A stretch of 64,000 nucleotides of DNA from assembly GCA_023627715.1 (NCBI GenBank), contig JAMAHW010000021.1, forward strand, positions 310,001-374,000, given 5' to 3'. A model generated the notes under the pieces. That model was given only the letters and a program-made list of their open reading frames with translations. It was not told where the DNA came from and made no database searches. The position numbers and the translations under genes are program-made. Each line of letters begins with the position of its first letter. Positions within the stretch are counted from its first letter, which is position 1. Origin of the DNA: Periconia sp. R9002. Lineage: Eukaryota; Ascomycota; Dothideomycetes; Pleosporales; Periconiaceae. Shown here one piece after another: positions 56,497 through 64,000 of the stretch.

Positions 56497-56521
56497 TAAT
56501 GTCTCCGCCCCCACCATACAT

Positions 56522-57525
56522 TTTCACTGCAATCTTTCGCGCCCGCGAGGAGTTTGTAGCGCTGTAAAATGCAAGCGAACACGATTTCACTGCAATCTTT
56601 AGCTTTCTAGAGGTCGTTTGTAGATAGTTACTTGCCCTTGACATATACACCCTTCACCAACTCGCACAACACACTAACCGCTATAATCTCATCCTCCATC
56701 GTATCGAAACATCCCGGAGCGCGGGGTCGATTTCACTGCAATCTCTAGCCTTAACGTAGCGCTGTAGAAAAAACTGGTGGACTAAAATATACTCGACATT
56801 GTAGTATTAATCCCTGTCCCTGATTCGTAACACTAACGTTATGTTTACTTTCACTGCAACCTTTGGCGCCAGGGAGGAGTTGGGACCGGTGTAGATGAAC
56901 CCCTCCCCTTTCCATCATATTCGTGTTCTATAGTACATACATCCTTGTGGGAGGCCGACCATTATTTTCACTGCAATCTTTAGCCCCCCGGAGGAGTTGG
57001 GACATGCAAGGCTCTTCACTGCAATCTTTAGCCCCCCAGAGGAGTCGAAAAACTCGAGGGAAGTGTTCGATTGGTGATGAGTGCTACCGAATACGAGCGG
57101 TTCCGTTGACTTCACTGCAATCTTTGGCGCCAGGGAGGAGTTTGTTACCAGTTGTGTAGTTACCCAAGACATGTAACCCCTCCCCCACCCCCATGCTTAC
57201 ATGTAAAAGACATGGGACCTGGTACTTGCGCTACGATCTCTAGCCCCAACGAATCGTATTACGGAAATAGGCGCGCAGGCACCACCGTTCCAATCGTCCG
57301 GTATTTGCACTGCAATCTTTAGCCCCCCAGAGGAGTCGAAAGACTTCGAGGGAAGTGTCCGATTGGTCACAGGTGCTACCTTATATATGTTGCGGCTCTG
57401 TTGCACTGCAATCTTTGGCGCCCGCGAGGAGTTTGTGAACGGTCACCTTGCTCACCCCCTTCCTCTAGTACCGCGACATATCTTGTCCCTACGTCCGTAC
57501 CTCCGAATTTACTGCAATCTAAAAC
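56522..57525 (-). repeat. Right repeat cluster, part E (eleven cores)
   Basis: Starts at 56522, 56585, 56731, 56849, 56966, 57014, 57110, 57226 (degraded), 57305, 57401 and 57506 (truncated). All are in - orientation. The spacer between 57014 and 57110 is similar to that between 57305 and 57401, so a two-core unit has been duplicated. Confidence 0.9.
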
Positions 57526-57580
57526 CCCCCACCCCTATCCCGCCTCTATCATTCCATCCTCCACTCACTCACTGACTCAG

Positions 57581-59272
57581 TCATTCATCCGCCTCCCCAA
57601 AAAGCCCAGCAACGTCCCCGAAAATCGAAGATACCGGAGAGGGAGTGTCTCCTCCATGGTATGAAGGTTGTGAAGGGATGGACCACGACATGACATCGTG
57701 TTCTTCTCCGTAGTAGTCATAAGAGGGGGAAAGGGGTGGTGAAGAGGGAGGGGTATCGTGGCAGTCTGGTGATTCGAAGACGCAGCCTGAGGAGTGTGTG
57801 ATGCGTTAGCGAGGTCTAGCAATAGAGAGGGGAAGAGGGGGAGGAGGAAGAGGAAATAAGATGTGATGAGATGGAACGGGATCGGTACAACCTTGATAGT
57901 CACTCTCCATGAGAATCCTCCGTCCGGGGTGATCTGCGATGGTGATAGTGTGGGGTAATGCACGGCGGAGTTGAGAGGGGATGTCGACGCTCCGGCGTAG
58001 GGCGTGGTGGTAAAGCAAGTCGTCGTCGTTGTCGTCGTCGGTTGAGTTGTCGTCTGCATGAGGGATAGGATGAGGCTCGAAGCCGAACAAGCTGAGTGTT
58101 TGGAGCGCCGTGAATTTCTCTTCTTTCTTCTTGTTTGCGGGTTTGGAGTCAGGTGAGGAGGAAGAAGATAGGAAGAGAGGGAGTACAATATCCACAAAAT
58201 GTTGATATGAAGATCCACCCACGCAGAGGAGTAAGAACCCGTCATTTTTCATCCATAATCCATCCCGCACATGAGCGACGGGACGGGCGTCGAGGATGAG
58301 GTGTTGCAGCGTATTTTGTGTAGCAATGATGACATTTTTCCATTCTTCGAGGATGGCGATGTCGGATTGTTCGGAGAATATTAGTTCTCTGTCGGGGTAG
58401 TGGGTGCCGGTGGACGGTTTGATTAGATGGAGTTTTTTCAAGTTTGTGTTTGCGAGGGAGTGGAGGATGGAGGGCGTGAGACAGGGTAGGCCGCGCGGGG
58501 CGTCGTCCCCGTGGTCGAAGTTTTCAATATATTCGTGTTCAGCGGGAGTGGCGTTTTCAACGTTGGGGGTGGTGTTGGAGAGGGAGGGGGAGTCGAGGAT
58601 GCCTAGTTGTAGTTCTTGGAGATGGGGTGGAGAGGGGGGTTGGAGGAGCCATTGAATGAAGGCAACGTCGATGTAGCCGCGGAGTTTGAGGGTTTGTAAG
58701 TTGTTGAGTTTGATGTTTGAGAAAGGAGGAGTGAAGGGTATGCAGGATTCTGGAGGTTCCCAAAACGCGCTGAGTTCGAGGTAGGTGAGGTTTGGGAGGT
58801 TGGTGAAGGGGGCCCAGATGTCGTATGGTTTTTCGACCGTGTGAGACCCAGGGGGGATGGTTAGACAGAGAAAGGTTATCAACCCCCCCAAGTGCGTAAT
58901 CCTCGTGAGTGGCAATCCCCTGCCGAAGTTTGGTTCCAGGGAAAGGGTTTGGAGGAGGATAGTGGAGCGGTGGTGAGCTTCGAGTCTGAGGACATTACCG
59001 CTGGTAAGTTGGTATTTCTCTTCTGCAAGTTGGGGAGAGCGAGTGTATGATAGGTTCCTAAAATCGGTGTATTCTTTTGCGCGGAGTGCGGCGTGGGCTT
59101 GTCGTATGTGGAACTTTGGAGAGTGCAGTTCGATTTTGGTCCAAAGGATTGGAGCAAGGAAGGTATGGTAGGGTTTAGAGACGCGCATCAGGCGTGTGAT
59201 GTCGTCATTGTTTAGATGGGTTATGATGTTTTGGAGGATTTCGGTTGGAAACGCTTCGATTGGTGACGGCAT
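57581..59272 (-). CDS. F-box protein
   Basis: Exons 59272-57892 and 57786-57581 (105-bp intron, CGCTAACGC branch, CTCAG acceptor) give 528 aa. Residues 1-45 are a good F-box: SPIEAFPTEILQNIITHLNN, then DDITRLMRVSKPYHTFLAPI. Leucine-spaced segments follow (LPNLTYLELSAFWEPPE, LNNLQTLKLRGYIDV, HLQELQLGIL, LKKLHLIKP). An acidic loop (STDDDNDDDLL) precedes the end. The spliced tail is GCVFESPDCHDTPPSSPPLS and ends with an acidic GEADE; without splicing the frame would run into proline-rich nonsense. The likely role is a substrate receptor of an SCF ubiquitin ligase. The stop codon lies about 55 bp from the last repeat core. Confidence 0.82.
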
Positions 59273-60068
59273 TGCTTCGTTGTGGCCGAAGAGTGGTGAG
59301 AGTCGAGGTGTTGATGAACTTTACGGATAGTGGTCGTAGAGAAGAATGCCTGGGATCCTTGTTCGTCTCAGGTACCACACTGGGAGGATTCCACCTGAGC
59401 AAGGTTCTCTGCACGGCAAACCCCGTGACTAACTCATTTCCCTTTAGTAAGGAAAGTGGAAGTTTTGGACCTATAATATATGTTGATAAAGTTTTACGCA
59501 ACCAATCGCACTACATAACCGATTAAAAAAAACGACATGCACAACAGGGCAAAACCAAAAATATCACAAAAAGGTCTTATTCTTTACTACTTCTCTCGCA
59601 AAAGACACCACACATACCGCATAAACGTAGCTCGCCCCATGCATAATCATCACTCACCATTCGGCCGTTTCTCATGTCCATCCCCCTCTTTTCCATTCCA
59701 CAATGCATAACAGATGCAGACATGATTCCGTATAGGTCCTTTACATGCCCAATACGTCCCAATCCCATTCCACTCCATATTTCTATTCCCCTTTTCCAAA
59801 CCCCCAACCTTCGGAACCTGAAAAATAACCCATCATACGGTGGAGCCAAGCCTACCATAATCATAGCTACCACGCTTTCACCCAAAGTTGTGAAACCCGT
59901 GTGCTCTATTTTGAGGCCGCCTCCAGCATATCCCAAATTTTCCACTTGACCGTTCATCATTCACCGTCGCTGTTGCCTGTTATTCTGCACCGACCACGAA
60001 AAACCTTCAACAAGACAAAGTCCGTCCACGCTAAAGACTGATCGTGGTCTACGTTGAAAGATGTCCGC
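59273..60068. other. Intergenic region, no supported gene
   Basis: About 800 bp. A 127-codon - strand ORF (59577-59960) exists but has Met/Gly-rich composition and no similarity that I recognise. Confidence 0.5.
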
Positions 60069-60971
60069 TTACTGCGCCTTCTTGGGCGCAGATTGCTGTC
60101 CACCGACATACTTGCGAATGTCGGTCGCATCGGCTGCTTGCCTGACAACGTTCTTGAAGGTACCCCAGGCCTGGCGGGCGGCCGGAGGAATGCTTTGGTT
60201 GGCGAGCTGAGCGTCGAGGCGGGCAGTCAGCTGGGTGATGGCGCCTTGCACGAAGGGGCTCTGGGCGAAGCGGGCGCGGAAGAAGACGGTGTAGACGGAG
60301 AGCAGAATCCAGGAGCCGGTTTGGAAGAGGAGGGCAGAACCGAGAACACGGAACCACAGGGCAATCTCCAGGATGGCGACCAAGGTCATGCTGCCATCAT
60401 AGTAGTCCTTGACGAACTTGCCGATGAAGTCGGCGGCAGCCGAGGACTGGGGCTTGGCACCGGGGGTGGAGGAAGCCGGCGGGGGCTGGATAGTGGGAAT
60501 CAGGTTGGTGCGAGCATAAGTAGCAACGTGAAACACAGAGTAGACGGCGAAGGGAAGTATGGCGGCGGGGATCTGGCGTGAAAAGAGCCAGACAAGGGCC
60601 ATGACTGGTCGGTGGTGTTAGCTCACAAAGCTCGGGGAGCTGGAGGGGTAGCAAGGCCACGACATACTCAAATATTGCACATTTTCATCCGTGAGCAGGG
60701 ACAAAACACCGCTCTGCTTTCCAGCCCTCATGCGTGCACGGTATGCCTTGTAGACGACAATGCCGTAGGTGACGGTGGCAGACAGAAAGGCAACGCGGTA
60801 GGTGAAGGCGGCCATTTTGGAGGAGGTGTTGAAGGTGATGTAGGACAAGCCATAGCGCAGGGCGGACAGCAGCAGGGAGACATGGCCAGCGAACCAAGCA
60901 AACTGCAGCGTCTGAGCGAGGGCAGCAAGGCGCTGGGTCAGCGGCAGGTTGGAGTTTGGTGGAGGGGCCAT
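60069..60971 (-). CDS. POM33: Pom33/TMEM33-family membrane protein
   Basis: Exons 60971-60668 and 60604-60069 (63-bp intron) give 279 aa, the length typical of Pom33/Per33. The N-terminus (PLTQRLAALAQTLQFAWFAG) is followed by TM segments at about 27-45, 60-78 and 101-125, with the diagnostic DENVQYLIMALVWLFSRQIP spanning the splice junction. A later TM lies near LVAILEIALWFRVLGSALLF, and an amphipathic C-terminus follows. In yeast, Pom33 helps nuclear pore complex distribution at the nuclear envelope and ER. The intron lies inside the conserved segment, which supports the splice call. Confidence 0.85.
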
Positions 60972-62286
60972 GGTGGTGAATCAATTGTTGTTGGATTCAG
61001 GCGGGAGCGGTGTCGTGTGGGTAGATGTGCGTGCAGCGCAGCAATGTGGGGTGAGAGGTGTGATGGCTAGCTTCGCAGGATCAGTCAGCCGGGAGCTCTT
61101 ATAAGAGGTACAGCTGCGGTGAAGGGGAGGTGAGGAGCAAGAAGGGACGGCGACGAGAGCAGTGGAGAGGAGAATGCAAGGCAGTCGAGGTGCAATGTGG
61201 CATGAAGCTGGTTGGGTGGCTGGTACGCGGCATCCGTCGTCCGAGACTAGGCCTATGACGACGATGCTCGTGCCCTGCCGTGTAGGCTGGCTGCCTTTGT
61301 CATGGTCCAAGGTGGGGTGGGGTGGATCAAGACTTACATACAACAGCCTGTACCGGAGGGGAGCAGCGACAACAATCGTGGGAGGAAGGATATAAGTTAC
61401 AATGTGGGAATATCTCGAGGGGGAGGAGAGGTTATGTAGTGCAAGTGTGATTTCACACCGAGCAGGAAATTGGTTTGGGCGGCTCTGGTGACGTGACGAA
61501 ATGGTTGCTCCTCTCTGTCCTCGCTTGCCTTTGACCTCACCTCCACCTCACACGCACGGCCCTTGCAACCTTGGAAGACACATGCCGGTACATGTACCTA
61601 TTCCTAGCCCTGCCGATCCCATGATCCTCTCGTCTGGTACATCTTCTCTTGGGTCACTATGAGCTGCTTGCATCCACTTGACAATTAGTTCGCCTTATAT
61701 CAGTCTGGTCGCAACTAACATCGTGTCATGCATCAACCCCCCCACCAGATCATCCTTACTCACTCCAAATGTTTGAATCACAAACTGAACACGTGCAACA
61801 ACTTGAGCACAAAACAAAAGGCACACATCATCGACGACAAAAGAGATGCCACTTGGGTGCTACCTAGGTAGGATGAACTGTAGAATACACCACGAGAAGC
61901 TACCCTACCCTCCATCCATGCTCCCCGCTGCCTTCCAACACTACATCTGCCCGTGTACTAAATAATAAAAAAGGAACAAGTATCAAAAAGGTAAAGGGAA
62001 AAAAGGGGAACAAAAAGAAAAGAAAGGGAAGCCGGAAGGAACGCAATGCTGCTGGTATCAATCAACAACCGAAGCAACGGACCAAGGAGATAACACCGCC
62101 GCGCCCAATCTGCAACCACTGGGGCCCGTCATCTATCTCGGCCGTGCCACCAAATTACAAGGTCTGATACGTGTAGAAGAGGGATGAGAGAAGGTTTTGA
62201 GAGCCGCCTGGAATAAGCCTTTTGAAAAAGTGTCTTCATGCTGCCGCGTGACGCGTCCACCGGGACATCGTAGACCCACCACCGCC
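60972..62286. other. Intergenic region upstream of POM33
   Basis: About 1.3 kb between the POM33 start and the septin 3' end; G-rich near POM33, with a short A/G-rich stretch near 61960-62040. No gene accepted, including the 62129-62740 shadow reading. Confidence 0.5.
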
Positions 62287-63779
62287 TTAGCGGAGCGAGA
62301 ACTTGTTTCTCTGCTTCTTCTCCTCGAGGGGCCGGCCTTGCTCGATGCGCGTCTTCTTCTCCTCGAGCTCCTGTTTTTGTCGCTCTAGCTGCTCCTTCAT
62401 TTCTCGGTGGCGGGCGTACAACTCCTCCTCGCTCTGTCGTAGCTTGCTCTCCTTCTCCGCCACCTTTTGCTGGAACACCATCTTCATTTCCATCTCCATC
62501 TTTTGCAGCTTGGCCTCGTGCAGCGAACGCTCTTCCTCCTGCTTGACCGCCGGGTTGACCTCCTTGAACACGCTCATGTCCTGCTTGCGGCCCATGCCAA
62601 TGAGCTTCTCCGAGCGGTAGTTTTCGTAGAGCATGTTGTTGGTGTGCTCCTTGAGCTCTTCCATGTGTGTCCTGATGAGCATCTGGCGAAGCTTGACGAA
62701 ATCGCAGTGTTCTTCGTTGTCCACCTCGATGATGCCCCATGGGTACCTGCGCCCACGGACTTTGCGACCATCGGCAGTCGTGACCTCAGTGTTGGCACCA
62801 ACGACAGCGAAGGGAACCTTGGACATGATTTCTGCGTTTTCAGCGACCGTCTCCTCATCGTCAAGCTCGTAACGAGGGCCCTCAAAGATCTGAATCCTGT
62901 GGTGCTCGATATCCGCGAGAATCTGGTCATGTCAGTCTTGCTTGTTCTGTCAGAAGAATAGGATATACGCACTCTAGCCTTGAAGCTGGTGATTTCCTCA
63001 TCGGTCAAGGTATCAGCCTTGGCAATGACAGGTATCAAGTTGACCTTGGTGTGCAGCTTCTTCATCACCTCGACATCGAGGGGTTTGAGCGAGTGACCGG
63101 TGGGCTGGATGAAGAAAACGACGGCGTGAATGCGGTTATCGACAATGTTCATACGGTTAACCTTGTTCTCTTGCTCATGATAGGCGTCGAATCGTTGCTC
63201 AATGTTCTTAACAATGGGGTCCCAGGATTCGTCATTGTTGATAAAATCCCCAAAGCCCGGGGTGTCAACCACGGTCAACCGCAGACGGACACCGTTCTCC
63301 TCAATGTCGGCGCTGATGGACTGTATCGAGACGGTCTTGGAGATATCGAGGGACGGGGGCTTGCGCTCCTTGGGTGGGTAAAGGGACGTGTTAAATAGTG
63401 TGTTGACCAGGGTGGACTTTCCAAGTCCCGACTCGCCTAGTAGAAATGTTAGAATCTCGGTAAACGTGAGTAGGTGGGAGCTTGAATCACGCACCGACTA
63501 CCATGACATTGAAGTTGAAGCCCTTGCGCACACTCTTGCGGTGCCATTGGTTGGGCAAATTGGCGAAACCAACGTATCCGGTGAGTTTCCTGCGAACAAT
63601 GTTCATATCGTTGGCGGCTTGAGCGGCCATCTTAGGGTCTTTGTGGGTAATCGTGGCAGGAGCTGCGGCTTGAGCGTTAGCCACGCGGTTCAAGTGTTCG
63701 TCGAGTGGCGATCCGGCGGCGGACGTTGGGGGCGAGGGGGACGCACGCGTAGGTGCAATAGGAGATGCGCCGTTAGAAT
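62287..63779 (-). CDS. Septin, Cdc3/AspB-like (5' end unresolved)
   Basis: Exons 63779-63495, 63436-62973 and 62922-62287 code for about 461 residues; a phase-1 exon must precede them, probably near or beyond the window edge. The order is a disordered Pro/Ala/Ser N-terminus, [15 protein letters not shown], a polybasic lipid-binding run ([20 protein letters not shown]), P-loop GESGLGKST, switch [20 protein letters not shown]4 motif [14 protein letters not shown], the septin unique element and a C-terminal coiled coil ([20 protein letters not shown]). Septins polymerise into GTP-binding filaments at septa and hyphal tips. The match is best to the Cdc3/AspB group. The acceptor at 63780 has a TTGCTGACC branch site upstream, so the true ATG lies further upstream. 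Confidence 0.85.
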
Positions 63780-64000
63780 CTGTTGCCCGCTGGTCAGCAA
63801 AGAGGAACACGGGGAGCCATGTTGGTGTAGCCGTTGGGACAGGGACATGGACGGCTGCAACGATAGCGACCAGATGCTCGCAACACCGACTGCTACACTC
63901 CCATTGAACATGAATGGGCGGCCGCAGGGTCGTGTAGTGTGGGACAATGGCTGGTGCGGGCGGTGGATGAAAGTGTGGATGGATGGATGAGCGATCTCCT

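Noticed and set aside
32405..57525. CRISPR array
   Set aside because: The host is a spliceosomal-intron fungus. Repeats vary, spacers have very unequal lengths and some are duplicated, and there is no cas gene.
52189..57525. Centromere or telomere-associated repeat block
   Set aside because: Ordinary conserved genes lie directly on both sides and between the clusters, and no TTAGGG-type repeats are present. Chromatin data would be needed to revisit this.
59577..59960. 127-codon - strand ORF
   Set aside because: Met/Gly-rich, no domain, no splice support. It may be 3' noncoding DNA.
62129..62740. 203-codon - strand ORF (Arg/Gly-rich)
   Set aside because: It is an out-of-frame shadow of the septin C-terminal coiled-coil exon.
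63487..63810. Septin start codon near 63810
   Set aside because: The apparent first residue there is a GTG codon. A good acceptor at 63780 with a branch site before it indicates an intron, so the true start is further upstream.

Overview
The window looks like nuclear DNA of a filamentous ascomycete (Pezizomycotina). Genes carry introns of about 48-60 bp with GTNNGT donors and CTAAC/CTGAC-like branch sites. The gene set includes an Egh16-type secreted protein, a HET-domain gene, a fungal SLATT protein, a Cdc3/AspB septin and a Dug3 amidotransferase. A Dothideomycete-like genome is my guess; the sequence does not prove it. I found no tRNA, rRNA or autonomous transposase gene.

Layout. 1-9.4 kb: the end of a probable transcription factor, DUG3 (glutathione breakdown), a Dip5/AgtA-like acidic amino-acid permease, two small unknown genes and a small secreted Cys-containing protein. 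10.5-16.5 kb: a five-exon secreted protein with polyproline and Cys-rich regions, a RING-YEATS fusion and a small membrane protein. 17-25 kb: low-complexity lineage-specific genes and a repeat-bearing Cys-rich secreted protein. 26-32 kb: a ketopantoate-reductase-like enzyme, an Egh16/MAS-type secreted protein and a SLATT membrane effector-like gene. 32.4-40.7 kb: a left repeat cluster containing a HET gene and ending around a YIP5-like gene. 41-51.6 kb: glycogen phosphorylase, a cyclin-like gene and an F-box-like gene. 52.2-57.5 kb: a gene-free right repeat cluster. 57.6-64 kb: an F-box gene, a Pom33-family gene and a septin cut by the window edge.

The outstanding feature is a family of about 70 short repeats with core GGCTAAAGATTGCAGTGAAA. 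About 26 lie at 32.4-40.7 kb, 23 of them reading on the + strand. About 44 lie at 52.2-57.5 kb, all reading on the - strand. The two clusters therefore face each other across about 11.5 kb of ordinary genes. The core is preceded by a short GC-rich cap that can fold into a stem-loop; different subtypes keep the fold with different bases. In the right cluster many copies also have ACCGGTGAA at a fixed distance, giving units of about 50 bp bounded by TTCAC...GTGAA. I do not recognise this family. A very small non-autonomous transposon, a protein-binding or chromatin element, and a structured RNA all remain possible.

The left cluster is partly AT-shifted in a way that resembles RIP. It also contains a larger compound repeat (about 300 bp) on both sides of the HET gene. 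A separate 132-bp Tc1/mariner-type MITE with TA duplications lies inside the right cluster.

Gene models were joined by hand from splice signals and reading-frame closure. Three introns are multiples of three without stops, so simple ORF reading would wrongly keep them. The septin start and the long cyclin-gene intron are the least certain models.
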